Shown: piece after piece, positions 7,239 to 16,214 of the stretch | Layout of the letters: the number at the start of each line of letters is the position of its first letter | Position numbering within the stretch: position 1 is the first letter of the stretch | From: an uncultured Bacteroidota bacterium | GTDB lineage: Bacteria > Bacteroidota > Bacteroidia > NS11-12g > UBA9320 | Direction: 5' to 3' | NCBI GenBank assembly: GCA_913043145.1 | Contig: CAJWLP010000013.1 | Location: 1-38,283 of the forward strand | Length of the DNA: 38,283 bases | Position numbers and translations under genes: made by a program | The notes under the pieces: generated by a model | The model's input: the letters and a program-made list of their open reading frames with translations, nothing else | Told to the model about the DNA's origin: nothing | Databases searched by the model: none

Positions 7239-7246
7239 TACATTTG
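7239..7246 (+). promoter_or_regulatory. -7 promoter box of purC
   Basis: TACATTTG, an exact TAnnTTTG match in the 49-base gap after the LuxC-like gene, ends 13 bases before the purC ATG. It suggests that purC and the following NHL gene are transcribed separately from the reductase. Confidence 0.65.
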
Positions 7247-7259
7247 AATAAACCAAAAT

Positions 7260-8225
7260 ATGAACAATCCAGATAAAGATACTTTATTATCTACTAATTT
7301 TTTCTTTAAAGAACAGGTTGCGTTTAACAGAGGTAAAGTTCGAGATATATATACCATCGGTAAAGAACACATCGTGATGATAGCCAGTGATCGAATATCA
7401 GCATTTGATCACGTTCTAACTCACCCCATACCATATAAAGGTCAGGTATTAAATCAGATTGCCTCCAAATTCTTAGATGACACAAAACACATTGTTCCTA
7501 ATTGGAAAATTGAAGAAATTGACCCCCACGTTACTATAGGATTCAAATGTGAGCCATATGCTGTAGAATTTGTGGTTAGAGGTTATCTAGCTGGTCACGC
7601 TTGGAGAGAATATAGTTCTGGAAAGCGAGAAGTCTGTGGAGTTAGTCTACCTGATGGCCTAAAAGAGAATGATAAATTGCCCTCTCCCATTCTTACACCA
7701 TCAACTAAAGCTGAAACTGGCCACGATATGGACATTAGTAAAGAGGAGATTATTGCTCAACGTATCATCAAAAAGAAAGACTTAGATCAACTTGAAAAGT
7801 ATTCCTTAGAATTATTTAAATATGGCTCAATACATGCTGATAATCAAGGACTTATACTTGTTGACACTAAATACGAATTTGGGAAAAAAGGAGATAAAAT
7901 CATGCTTATCGATGAAATACACACCCCTGATTCATCTAGGTACTTTTATAAAAATGGATATGAAGATATTCAACTTAAAGACCAACAACAAAAACAACTC
8001 TCTAAAGAGTTTGTCAGACAATGGTTGATTTCTAATAACTTTCAAGGCCTTGAAGGGCAAAGCCTTCCATCCATGCCTGATGAATTTATCCAAGAAGTAT
8101 CCCAGCGATACATTGAATTGTATGAAAATATTACTGGAGACCAATTTGAAAAAAGAAATTATGATTATGTATCTCATTCAATTGAAAAGAAAGTCAATGA
8201 ATTTATAAGTACCCTAAAAGATTAA
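7260..8225 (+). CDS. purC: phosphoribosylaminoimidazole-succinocarboxamide synthase
   Basis: SAICAR synthetase: joins CAIR and aspartate using ATP in de novo purine synthesis; cytoplasmic. The 321 residues match the longer yeast/Bacteroidota form, not the roughly 240-residue E. coli form. Conserved parts include NRGKVRDIYTIG (nucleotide loop), ASDRISAFDHVLTHPIPYKG, EFVVRGYLAGHAWREY, TKAETGHDMDIS, GLILVDTKYEFG and LIDEIHTPDSSRYF. The start is the ATG 14 bases downstream of a TACATTTG promoter box. The gene for the secreted NHL protein begins six bases after its stop, so the two are probably co-transcribed despite unrelated roles. Confidence 0.97.
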   Translation: MNNPDKDTLLSTNFFFKEQVAFNRGKVRDIYTIGKEHIVMIASDRISAFDHVLTHPIPYKGQVLNQIASKFLDDTKHIVPNWKIEEIDPHVTIGFKCEPYAVEFVVRGYLAGHAWREYSSGKREVCGVSLPDGLKENDKLPSPILTPSTKAETGHDMDISKEEIIAQRIIKKKDLDQLEKYSLELFKYGSIHADNQGLILVDTKYEFGKKGDKIMLIDEIHTPDSSRYFYKNGYEDIQLKDQQQKQLSKEFVRQWLISNNFQGLEGQSLPSMPDEFIQEVSQRYIELYENITGDQFEKRNYDYVSHSIEKKVNEFISTLKD

Positions 8226-8231
8226 AATATT

Positions 8232-9896
8232 ATGATAAAAATATTCTCGATACTGTTTACAATTGGACTTACAACATCAATCATTGCTCAAAATGTGGTT
8301 ACTTATGCGGGTAAAGCCAGTGATGACTACGAAAATAATTATGAATCTGCGTCTAGTCTTAACCCACTTGAATCCTACTTGAGTTCTCCAAACGGGATAT
8401 GTACTGATCCATCTGGCAATGTTTACATTTCAGAAAAAAATAAAATACGATTAATTACAGATAAAATTCATATACGAGCTGGTAGTCTCCAACGTCCAAG
8501 CTTTTCTGAAGGATATAAAAATGGAACAGGCACTCAAACATCATTTAGAAACCCATGTGGGATGGTTTCTGATTCTGAAGGAAATATTTTTGTAGCAGAC
8601 GTTGATAACCATTGCATTCGAAAAATCGCCAAATATGTAAATCTTGGAAATGGGCAAGTTGTTAGCACTTTTGCTGGTGCTATGCCCACCTCTGGGCTAC
8701 CTGGGTATGGTTCTTCTGGCAGTAATGATGGTTTAACTACTGCAGCACGATTTAATAAGCCAATGGACATTGCTAGGGATTCCGAAGGCAATTTTTATGT
8801 AACCGATTATGATAACATGACTATTCGAAAGATATCCTCAGCAGGAAGGGTGACAACATTAGCAGGCAAAGCAATGGCTGAAGGGTTTAATGATGCTTCT
8901 ACAGGGTCTTCTGCCAGGTTTGGTAACCCTTGGGGAGTAGCTGTATATAATGAAAATTCTATTGTTGTTAGTGATCCATGGAATACAAATATTCGTAAAA
9001 TAAATATCTATTCAGGTGAAACATCTACACTTGCTGGTCCAACAAGATCAGCCGACTCAAGACAAGTAGATGGTACACTTGCTAATGCTCGCTTCAAATC
9101 ACCCAAAGGCATAACTGTAATAAACGGAATAATTTATGTTGCTGACCAAAACACTATTCGAGCAATTGACGAGAAAAATAACTCCGTTACCACATTTGCT
9201 GGCAATGTTGACAAATTTGAAATTATTGATGGTACAGGCAAATCTGCCGCTTTTACTGAAATCAGTGGATTGACAACAGATAACCAAGGGAACATTTATG
9301 CTACTGAAAATAGTTTAGTTGTATCAAGTCATGTAGTTAGAAAAATTACAGTCAATGATCTTGCTCCATTTGCAGATTTTGATGCCAATAAAAGAAGTTG
9401 CTTGGTCGGTGAACTCATTAAATTATCTGATATCTCTCTGGGCCAAGAGGCCACTGCTAGAACATGGAGTATCAACCCTTCTACATACGAAATAACTGAT
9501 GGAGACACTAACTCGAAAGAAATAAGTGTTAAATTTTTAGATGCTGGATTTTATGAGGTCTCTCTGAAAATCACCAATGATTTTGGAATCAATACAAAAA
9601 AAGTAAAAGACTATATAGCAGTTTCCACCACTGGAAATATTAGCCAGTATCAATATTCTAATCTTGTTTCCGTTTATCCAAATCCTGCATATAATTATTT
9701 ATCTCTGAGGATCGATCCCACAATAGCTCAAGGAAACCCTCAAATCAAGTTATTTAATGCCAAGGGAGTAATGATCAAAAAAATACAAGATTATCACTTA
9801 GTTGACGTATCTAGCTTAGCACAGGGCATCTATTTTTTAACCATAGACGGTAATGACTTACATACTGCCAAGAAGGTTGTAATCGGTTATAAGTAA
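8232..9896 (+). CDS. secreted NHL-repeat / PKD protein with type IX secretion sorting domain
   Basis: Exported 554-residue protein. Residues 1-20 are a signal peptide ending SIIAQ. Residues about 35-370 hold five or six NHL-like blades with the recurring pattern PxGI/V...D..GN.YV.D..N..IRKI, predicting a beta-propeller. Residues about 374-468 form a PKD-like Ig domain (FADFDANKRSC to YEVSLKITNDFG). The C-terminus from about 479 is a type A sorting domain (SVYPNPAYN, then LAQGIYFLTIDG and a terminal KKVVIGYK), which directs secretion by the type IX system and surface attachment. It probably binds a polymer or surface ligand; no catalytic motif is visible. Its last 10 bases overlap the convergent hydroxymethylglutaryl-CoA lyase gene. 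Confidence 0.88.
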   Translation: MIKIFSILFTIGLTTSIIAQNVVTYAGKASDDYENNYESASSLNPLESYLSSPNGICTDPSGNVYISEKNKIRLITDKIHIRAGSLQRPSFSEGYKNGTGTQTSFRNPCGMVSDSEGNIFVADVDNHCIRKIAKYVNLGNGQVVSTFAGAMPTSGLPGYGSSGSNDGLTTAARFNKPMDIARDSEGNFYVTDYDNMTIRKISSAGRVTTLAGKAMAEGFNDASTGSSARFGNPWGVAVYNENSIVVSDPWNTNIRKINIYSGETSTLAGPTRSADSRQVDGTLANARFKSPKGITVINGIIYVADQNTIRAIDEKNNSVTTFAGNVDKFEIIDGTGKSAAFTEISGLTTDNQGNIYATENSLVVSSHVVRKITVNDLAPFADFDANKRSCLVGELIKLSDISLGQEATARTWSINPSTYEITDGDTNSKEISVKFLDAGFYEVSLKITNDFGINTKKVKDYIAVSTTGNISQYQYSNLVSVYPNPAYNYLSLRIDPTIAQGNPQIKLFNAKGVMIKKIQDYHLVDVSSLAQGIYFLTIDGNDLHTAKKVVIGYK

Positions 9897-10762
9897 GCAG
9901 TGAATAGTTGGTCTGCTAAAAGAACAGATTTCTGAAATTCATTTAAATCGATTTCAAGGTTTTCGTTACCAAAGAACTCAAGCAAGCATTCAGTTGGCAT
10001 ATTGCCAACTAATTCGTCTTTGGCCATAGGGCATCCTCCAAACCCTCTTATGGCTCCATCAAATTTTCTACAGCCATACTTGTAAGCTGAATCTATCTTT
10101 GTTCTCCAGGCTTCTTGAGTAGTGTGAAAGTGGGCTCCAACATCCAAAGATTTGAAATGCGTTTTTAAATTTCCGAAAACAGCCTCAATACTTTCCTCAT
10201 CTGATACACCAACAGTATCAGACAAAGAAAATTGATTAACACCCAAATCAACTAATTTTCCAATCCAATCGGTCACAATAGCCGAATTCCAATCATCTCC
10301 ATATGGATTTCCAAACCCCATTGAAATATATACTACCATTTGCTTATTATTAGAACCACAAGCATCTAATATATATTTTACAGTATCAAAAGACTCTAAA
10401 ATTGTCTTATTAGTATTTCTCTTTTGAAAAGTTTCAGAGATACTAAAAGGAAAACCTAAATATTTAATTTGATCGTGTTTTACAGCATCAGCAGCTCCAC
10501 GATTGTTGGCCACAATAACAGATAATAATGTGGATGTATCAGTTAAATCTATCGATTCAAGAACTTGCTCTGTGTCCCTCATTTGAGGAATCATTTTAGG
10601 TGACACAAAACTCCCACAATCCAATGTATGAAACCCTACCTTTAATAAAGTATTTATATAGCTTATCTTTTGAGATGTAGGAATAAAATCAAGAATACCT
10701 TGCATTGCATCCCTAGGACACTCTACAATCTTAACTTTACTATTATGAGGTAATGTTGGCAT
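9887..10762 (-). CDS. hydroxymethylglutaryl-CoA lyase
   Basis: Splits HMG-CoA into acetyl-CoA and acetoacetate, the last step of leucine degradation; cytoplasmic TIM barrel of 291 residues. Typical motifs: KIVECPRDAMQG with the substrate arginine and aspartate, DCGSFVSPKMIPQMRDTEQV, SLSDTVGVS, the metal-binding AHFHTT, and the active-site cysteine loop in GFGGCPMAKDELVGNMPTE. Isopropylmalate or homocitrate synthase is less likely because of the short length and the GGCPMA loop. The ATG is only seven bases from an exact TACATTTG promoter box, so the mRNA leader must be very short. No other leucine-degradation gene is adjacent. Confidence 0.93.
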   Translation of the reverse strand: MPTLPHNSKVKIVECPRDAMQGILDFIPTSQKISYINTLLKVGFHTLDCGSFVSPKMIPQMRDTEQVLESIDLTDTSTLLSVIVANNRGAADAVKHDQIKYLGFPFSISETFQKRNTNKTILESFDTVKYILDACGSNNKQMVVYISMGFGNPYGDDWNSAIVTDWIGKLVDLGVNQFSLSDTVGVSDEESIEAVFGNLKTHFKSLDVGAHFHTTQEAWRTKIDSAYKYGCRKFDGAIRGFGGCPMAKDELVGNMPTECLLEFFGNENLEIDLNEFQKSVLLADQLFTAYL

Positions 10763-10769
10763 TTTGCGT

Positions 10770-10777
10770 CAAATGTA
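10770..10777 (-). promoter_or_regulatory. -7 promoter box of HMG-CoA lyase gene
   Basis: Minus-strand TACATTTG, an exact TAnnTTTG match. Only seven bases separate it from the ATG at 10762, so transcription would start at or within a few bases of the initiation codon. Confidence 0.6.
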
Positions 10778-10778
10778 C

Positions 10779-10786
10779 CATTTTTG
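10779..10786 (+). promoter_or_regulatory. probable -7 promoter box of the DUF349 gene
   Basis: CATTTTTG, one mismatch from TAnnTTTG, ends 21 bases before the ATG at 10808. It lies back to back with the HMG-CoA lyase box, one base apart, so the two divergent promoters overlap. A TTG at 10784 lies within this box and is rejected as a start. Confidence 0.45.
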
Positions 10787-10807
10787 CACTCTTTTTTTTT
10801 AATAAAT

Positions 10808-12697
10808 ATGAGTGAAGAGAACTTAACCACTGCTGACGAAACAACAGAAAATAAAACTTCTAATGTAACAAATATTGTAAAGAATACTGATGTTAAAAAA
10901 ACATTATTAATAAATAAAGATACTAGCAGCGAATCCTTTGAACCTTCAACAATTGAGAACAAATCTTTAGATGAATTACTAGCTATAGCAAAAGAATTGC
11001 TCGTTAAAACACCAAAAATGGCCTCAGATCAATTCAGTTTTATCCGAAAAAAGTTCTATGACAGCTACAATACTGAGAAAGATCAAGAATATGAAGATTT
11101 CAAAAAGCAAAAGAATGATGATGACACTGACTTCACTTTTTCAAAACAACATTTTATTGAGCAAATTCGTATTATAGAAGAGCAGATAAATCAAGCGTTA
11201 AAAGAAGAGAAAGAGCGAATTGTGCTAGAAAAGAAAAATAATCTAGCCCTCAAAAAAAAGTTACTGGTAAAACTAGAGGAGATAGTTAGTCAAGACGAAA
11301 CACTTGAAACTATAAATCAAGTCAAAGAAATTCAAAAAGAATGGAAAGCTATTCGAATACTCCCAAAAGAATCAGTAAACGAACTTTGGGATAAATACAA
11401 TCTACTTCAAAACAAGTTTTATGACAATCATAGTATAAACATAGAGCTCAAAGAATTAGACCGACAAAAGAATCTTGCCTATAAAATTGAGCTAACCAAA
11501 AAAGTAGAAGGACTTATGGATGAAAAATCCATAAAAAGATGCTTCATCATGCTCAATAAATACCATGAAGAGTTTAAAAATACTGGACCTGTACCTAAAG
11601 AAAGTAACGAACCAATATGGCAAGCATTCAAAAAAGCTTCCGATTCTATACACGAAGCAAAGCAAAAAATCATTGAGGAGCTTGAAAATAAAAAAATAGA
11701 AAACCTTAAAAAGAAAGAGATACTTCTAGAAAAAGCCATACTTATTAATGCTGTTCTGCCTAGAACACCTAAAGAATGGTCTGAAAAAAGTAAACAATTT
11801 GATGATTTGTTTACTGAATGGAAAAATATTGGTCCTGTGCCAAAATCAAATACAGATGCCGTTTGGATAAACTTCAAGGGAAATAGAAATGATTTTTTTA
11901 GCCAGAAAAAAGTATTTTTCAATGGCCTTAATAACCAACGAAAAGAAAACTTAAAAGCCAAAGAAACGCTCTGTGAACAAGTTGAGGCTTTAAAGTCTAA
12001 TACTGATTGGGTAAGCACCGCAAAAAAAATCATTCAAATTCAAGCAGAATGGAAAAAAATCGGTCCAGTGCCCGATAAATACAATCAAAAGATCTGGAAA
12101 AAATTCAGAGCAGCTTGTGACTTCTTCTTTGATGCCAAAAACAGAGCCAACGCTGGTAAACAAGAACTAGAGAGTGAAAACCTTAAGAAAAAAGAAGAGC
12201 TCATCGATCAGCTTCAAGAACTTGCTTCAGGCGAAACTGAGAATAAAACTGCCTTCCAATCATTGAAAAAAATTAACGCTGCTTGGAGAACTATTGGATT
12301 CGTTCCTCACAAACACCTCAGTAGAGTTAATAAAGCTTATGATACAGCTAACAATGCTGTTTACAATAAGTATAGTCAACAAATTGAAGAACAAAAGGCT
12401 GCTAATCTTACAGAACACTATTCTGAGATTATTAATTCTAATCAAGGAGGCCAAACACTTGAAAAAGAAGAGCGTAACATCCAACGAAGAATCACAAGCT
12501 TAAACGAAGAAATATCAAGCATTGAAACTAATATGTCATTCTTTGCATCTTCTAAAACAGCAGATAAAATGCTCAAAGAATTTGAGCAAAAAATTACCAA
12601 AACAAAAAAACATATTGATCGACTCAAAAAAGAGTTGAGTACTATTAAGCACGTCCGAAGGAATAAGGCTAAGGCATCCCAACCTAATGAACCATAG
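10808..12697 (+). CDS. DUF349 repeat protein
   Basis: Cytoplasmic 629-residue, charged, almost wholly alpha-helical protein. An acidic, Thr/Asn-rich N-terminal tail (1-60) is followed by a helical region (65-145) and five DUF349 repeats at about residues 149-206, 225-284, 301-371, 384-447 and 461-523. Each carries the pattern (E/A)W(K/R)xIGPVP...xxxWxxFxxAxxxFF. A C-terminal coiled coil follows (525-629). DUF349 proteins are usual in Bacteroidota; the biochemical function is unsettled. The start is the ATG at 10808, because an upstream TTG at 10784 falls inside the promoter box. The SAM methyltransferase gene begins nine bases after the stop and is probably co-transcribed. Confidence 0.85.
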   Translation: MSEENLTTADETTENKTSNVTNIVKNTDVKKTLLINKDTSSESFEPSTIENKSLDELLAIAKELLVKTPKMASDQFSFIRKKFYDSYNTEKDQEYEDFKKQKNDDDTDFTFSKQHFIEQIRIIEEQINQALKEEKERIVLEKKNNLALKKKLLVKLEEIVSQDETLETINQVKEIQKEWKAIRILPKESVNELWDKYNLLQNKFYDNHSINIELKELDRQKNLAYKIELTKKVEGLMDEKSIKRCFIMLNKYHEEFKNTGPVPKESNEPIWQAFKKASDSIHEAKQKIIEELENKKIENLKKKEILLEKAILINAVLPRTPKEWSEKSKQFDDLFTEWKNIGPVPKSNTDAVWINFKGNRNDFFSQKKVFFNGLNNQRKENLKAKETLCEQVEALKSNTDWVSTAKKIIQIQAEWKKIGPVPDKYNQKIWKKFRAACDFFFDAKNRANAGKQELESENLKKKEELIDQLQELASGETENKTAFQSLKKINAAWRTIGFVPHKHLSRVNKAYDTANNAVYNKYSQQIEEQKAANLTEHYSEIINSNQGGQTLEKEERNIQRRITSLNEEISSIETNMSFFASSKTADKMLKEFEQKITKTKKHIDRLKKELSTIKHVRRNKAKASQPNEP

Positions 12698-12706
12698 ACT
12701 TTATAG

Positions 12707-13489
12707 GTGATTGACACAACTCCATATAGCAAGATAAGAATCACCTTAAAATATCTTCGATATTATTTATCCTCTAAGGGAAAACATGGTGTCCACTCCC
12801 CACTTGTATATCAATTCATTACCCAGGTATTAAATTCAAATGAAGGCAGTAAATATCCCTTAGCTGAATACGAACGAAAAAGACTCCAATCTGATACGAC
12901 TTTGATTGACTTTGTTGATTTTGGGAAATCTGGTAAAACCTACGAAAAAAAAATAAACACGATTGCTAAAAGCTCGTTAAAGTCAAAGAAATATGCCCAG
13001 CTATTGCGAAGAATAGCACAACATTTTCAACTCAATAAAATACTGGAACTAGGCACGTCTCTAGGAATTACTACGGCATATCTGGCCTATGATCAATCCG
13101 TTAATATAACTACGCTTGAGGGTTCTGAACGAGTAGCTCAAGAAGCTGAGAAAGTCTGGAAAAATCTTAGACTATCACAAATACAATGCATCAAGGGAGG
13201 CTTTGAAAAAACACTTTCTCATGTAAGTCAACAATCATTTGACCTCATATACTTAGATGGTAATCATCGTTACGAGCCCACATTGGCTTATTTTGATGTG
13301 CTGAAAAAAAATAGCCATAAAAAGACGGTTTTTATATTCGATGACATACACTATTCTGAATCAATGGAGGAAGCCTGGAGACAAATAAAACAACAAGCAG
13401 ACGTTACAATAACCATCGACTTATTCTTTATAGGTATTGTGTGGATTGATAATAGTCTATCCAAAGAAGATTTTGTGTTAAGGTATTAA
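12707..13489 (+). CDS. class I SAM-dependent methyltransferase
   Basis: A 260-residue predicted O-methyltransferase-like protein. Motif I is ILELGTSLGITTAYLA (about 111-126), followed by TTLEGSERVAQEA (acidic residue that binds the SAM ribose), GGFEKTLSHV and the motif IV-like FDLIYLDGNHRYEPTL. A late IFDDIHYSESMEEAW segment contains the metal-like DD pair found in catechol O-methyltransferase relatives. The N-terminal KGKHGVHSPLVYQFIT segment is typical of a Bacteroidota subgroup. There is no in-frame ATG before the conserved N-terminus; the best start is the GTG at 12707, nine bases after the DUF349 stop. Substrate unknown. Confidence 0.82.
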   Translation: MIDTTPYSKIRITLKYLRYYLSSKGKHGVHSPLVYQFITQVLNSNEGSKYPLAEYERKRLQSDTTLIDFVDFGKSGKTYEKKINTIAKSSLKSKKYAQLLRRIAQHFQLNKILELGTSLGITTAYLAYDQSVNITTLEGSERVAQEAEKVWKNLRLSQIQCIKGGFEKTLSHVSQQSFDLIYLDGNHRYEPTLAYFDVLKKNSHKKTVFIFDDIHYSESMEEAWRQIKQQADVTITIDLFFIGIVWIDNSLSKEDFVLRY

Positions 13490-13556
13490 AAAAATAACAT
13501 TTAAAACACTAACCATTAAATCATGTCGTTATGTGTGTAAATTAATAATATTAAAT

Positions 13557-13793
13557 ATGGTAAAAGACCTTACTCAAGACAAATTACTTCAACTCATCTA
13601 CAACGAACTTCCTCCCACGGATACTATTCGTTTGCTTGAAGAGTTATCACATAACAAGCCTTTATACGAAATATATCTGCAATTAAAGCGAGACATTCAT
13701 ACGTTGAATACATATCAAGTATCGCCACACAATACTTCAATTAAGATTATTTTAGAGGAGTCGTGTTCCTCCTCTCCACTTGAGAAAATATAA
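13557..13793 (+). CDS. small conserved protein resembling Bacteroidota anti-sigma-like N-termini
   Basis: A 78-residue soluble protein. The start MVKDLTQDKLLQLIYNELPP and the later YEIYLQLKRDIHTLN ... NTSIKIILEES resemble the short Bacteroidota proteins of pattern KDLTxxxLLQxIYNE...xxxEYxxL...PSxxSIxxIL. Those often sit beside sigma factor genes, but here none is adjacent. There is no membrane segment and no zinc-finger HxxxCxxC. The ATG at 13557 is preferred over an upstream GTG at 13533. The 3' end of the coding region contains a perfect 7-bp hairpin at 13754-13775, and a weaker stem with a T run follows the stop. Function unknown. Confidence 0.65.
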   Translation: MVKDLTQDKLLQLIYNELPPTDTIRLLEELSHNKPLYEIYLQLKRDIHTLNTYQVSPHNTSIKIILEESCSSSPLEKI

Positions 13794-13811
13794 GTTTATT
13801 GTCAAACTTTT
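13792..13811. terminator. weak bidirectional terminator-like hairpin between convergent genes
   Basis: AAGTTT (13792-13797) and AAACTT (13804-13809) form a 6-bp stem with a six-base loop, followed by a short T run. It sits in the 31-base gap between the small protein gene and the convergent TonB receptor gene. The stem is AT-rich, so termination strength is doubtful. Confidence 0.4.
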
Positions 13812-13824
13812 AGACGATATCTAT

Positions 13825-16146
13825 TTAAAATGAGTAGCTAATCGATAGACTAGGTAAAAGTGGTAATTGATTTTCACGTTTGTAGTTGATTCGATCAAAA
13901 TAGAATATATTTTGACGGTTATACACGTTGGTAACCGATAAGATGATTTCAGCTTTTCGATTGGAGTTATGTTCTTTTTCTTTGAATTTAATTCTACGTT
14001 TCACTGAGGCATCTAGACGATGATAGTTCGGAAGTCTGCCTTTGTTCAAATCGTCATACAGGATTCCTAATTCCCCATTGGTTATGGTGTAGTCAGTGCT
14101 TGCTCCCCCATTAAAATCTAGTCGTTCATAAAAACTCTGAGTTAGGGTGAACGGAAAACCCGAACCAAAATTCCAACGTACATTGGCATTCCAAACCAAA
14201 TCTTTACCAAAGTCGTAAGAACCAACAATATTTATGTTGTGTCTTCGATCAAAATGTGGCTGGTATTCTCTTCGACCGTCATACCGATTTACAATATTGA
14301 ATGAATAAACATTCCAGAGATACCATTGCTTGTTCTCTAGTTTGTAGGTAACATCAAAACCATATGCCTCACCATTTTCTACAATGTAGTTTTCATACAG
14401 ATAATAAGGTCTAATTGCTTGGTTTTCTCTCGTATTATCAAAAATCTTATCTCGATTAACGTTTGTTATCTGAGTGAATTCTTTGATATATCCCTCTACA
14501 TTTACCTCTGATATTGAATTAATATCAAATTCAAATCCAGCTACTGCATGTCTTGATTTCTGGAGTTTGGTTGTCACCTCATCGCCCATGAATGTTTCTG
14601 GTAAATCGGTTGGTCCACTTAAAAAACCATAAAATAAATTTACTACATCACGATCACTTACAGCACTCATCAAGTTTTGTGAATAAAGACCTGCACTTGC
14701 TTTAAATCGTATTCTTTTATTGATATTATATTTTAGTCTTATTCGAGGTTCTAGTGTAGTTTCCTGCAGGCTTGCATAGCGTTGCATACGAATACCTGTT
14801 TCTAAAAGCACACGTTTGTTAAAATTCTTTAAATAATTAAGAAAAGCATTGATCTCACTCGTATTTTCATTCTGAGATATCTTACGATTTAATATATTAT
14901 AAAACTCAAAATCAGTTCTAAAACCATTCATTTCAAGTCCGTATTTGAGTTTATCTGACTCATTCAAAAAACGAGAAAAATTAAGATTAACATTATATCC
15001 GTTAATCCCTGACTTTCTTGGTTTACTATCAAGCTCTAATTGTTGAATGAGATAATTACTAAACGTTACACTTCCGTCAACTATGGTTTTACTTCCTTCC
15101 GGAATAAGAAGAAACTTTGATCCAAGACCTCTCGATTTCCAATTATAGGAAGTAGAATTGGGAAAATCAACAGCATCTGAATAATCAAATCCAAACACAC
15201 TCATATTACTACCTCTAGCAGAATTAAATGAAAGTTTAGAATACAAATCGCTAAAAGAATATGGGAGAACGCCATCATTTACATTGGGATAGAAAATAGT
15301 TGCTGATTTATTGAGATACGAGTTTTTGTAGGAAACAATGTAACTACTGCTACTCTTTCCAGCTTCATATTTTTTTAATGGACCCTCCAACAATATTTTA
15401 GAATTAAAAGGACTAGAATTCACTTTCCCAGAAAACTTATTTTTGTTTCCATCTCTAGTTTTCACATCTACTATGGCTGATATTCTTCCACCATACTCAG
15501 AACTAAAACCAGCAGAATAAACATCAACTGACTTTAAAATATCACTATCAAACACAGAGAAAAGACCTATACTGTGAAAAGGGTTATAAACGGTAAGTCC
15601 GTCTAATAACACCTTGTTCATTACAGGAGATCCTCCTCTAATATATAATTGACCACCTTGATCCCCAGAAAAAACAACTCCTGGAAGCACTTGCAGGTAT
15701 TGGACTAAATCAGGTTCTCCTCCTACGGATGGAATACGGGTAAGTTGAACTGGTTTGATGGTAGTTTTAGAAATATTAATTTCCTTAGTCTTACGTATTT
15801 TATCAGCAGATACATATACTTGATTTAATTGCTTGCTTTGTGAGCTAATGTAAAAGTTATTAGAAATCACCTTACCTGGTCTAGCATCAACAGTAAAAAA
15901 AGCGGTATCATACCCTAAACTCGTGGCGAACGATACATATTTACCAGGTTTCAGTTCACCAATGGCAAATAAGCCCTGACCATCGGTGTAGCTCCCCTGA
16001 TTAGTTGATTGAAAAGTAACAATTGCTGAGACTATTGGGGTTCCTGTCTCTTTATCATATACAAAACCACGAAAAGTGCTATTCTGGGTATATGCAACCA
16101 AATTAAGAGTAGAAGTAAAAAAAAGAATAAATGATCTTATTTTCAT
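13825..16146 (-). CDS. TonB-dependent receptor with carboxypeptidase-like N-terminal domain
   Basis: Outer-membrane receptor of 773 residues. A signal peptide (1-20) precedes a carboxypeptidase-regulatory-like beta domain (about 24-110; GFVYDKETGTPIVSAIV, SYTDGQGLFAIGEL). The plug is about 135-235 (VQYLQVLPGVVFSGDQGGQLYIRGG and the DGLTVYNPFH, EYGGRISAIVDV motifs), and a 22-strand-type barrel ends in LPSLSISYSF with terminal aromatic. It is not a SusC: there is no SusD partner. The DUF4249 lipoprotein gene lies 68 bases upstream on the same strand, and a second receptor lies beyond it. Cargo is unknown; peptides, metal chelates or phosphate-containing compounds are possible. Confidence 0.9.
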   Translation of the reverse strand: MKIRSFILFFTSTLNLVAYTQNSTFRGFVYDKETGTPIVSAIVTFQSTNQGSYTDGQGLFAIGELKPGKYVSFATSLGYDTAFFTVDARPGKVISNNFYISSQSKQLNQVYVSADKIRKTKEINISKTTIKPVQLTRIPSVGGEPDLVQYLQVLPGVVFSGDQGGQLYIRGGSPVMNKVLLDGLTVYNPFHSIGLFSVFDSDILKSVDVYSAGFSSEYGGRISAIVDVKTRDGNKNKFSGKVNSSPFNSKILLEGPLKKYEAGKSSSSYIVSYKNSYLNKSATIFYPNVNDGVLPYSFSDLYSKLSFNSARGSNMSVFGFDYSDAVDFPNSTSYNWKSRGLGSKFLLIPEGSKTIVDGSVTFSNYLIQQLELDSKPRKSGINGYNVNLNFSRFLNESDKLKYGLEMNGFRTDFEFYNILNRKISQNENTSEINAFLNYLKNFNKRVLLETGIRMQRYASLQETTLEPRIRLKYNINKRIRFKASAGLYSQNLMSAVSDRDVVNLFYGFLSGPTDLPETFMGDEVTTKLQKSRHAVAGFEFDINSISEVNVEGYIKEFTQITNVNRDKIFDNTRENQAIRPYYLYENYIVENGEAYGFDVTYKLENKQWYLWNVYSFNIVNRYDGRREYQPHFDRRHNINIVGSYDFGKDLVWNANVRWNFGSGFPFTLTQSFYERLDFNGGASTDYTITNGELGILYDDLNKGRLPNYHRLDASVKRRIKFKEKEHNSNRKAEIILSVTNVYNRQNIFYFDRINYKRENQLPLLPSLSISYSF

Positions 16147-16214
16147 ATAAAAAGAGCCGCAAGCTACAATTAATTTTCTATAATTATCAACGGTTTTCTA
16201 TGGATAAAAGTTTA

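Noticed and set aside
10784-10807. Upstream TTG start for the DUF349 protein
   Set aside because: It falls within the probable -7 box and precedes a T-rich tract; the ATG at 10808 fits better.
11479-12033. Long open frame (184 codons) on the minus strand inside the DUF349 gene
   Set aside because: It lies wholly antisense to a convincing repeat protein, has low-complexity Phe/Ser/Leu composition expected from the complement of Lys/Glu-rich codons, and no recognisable domain.
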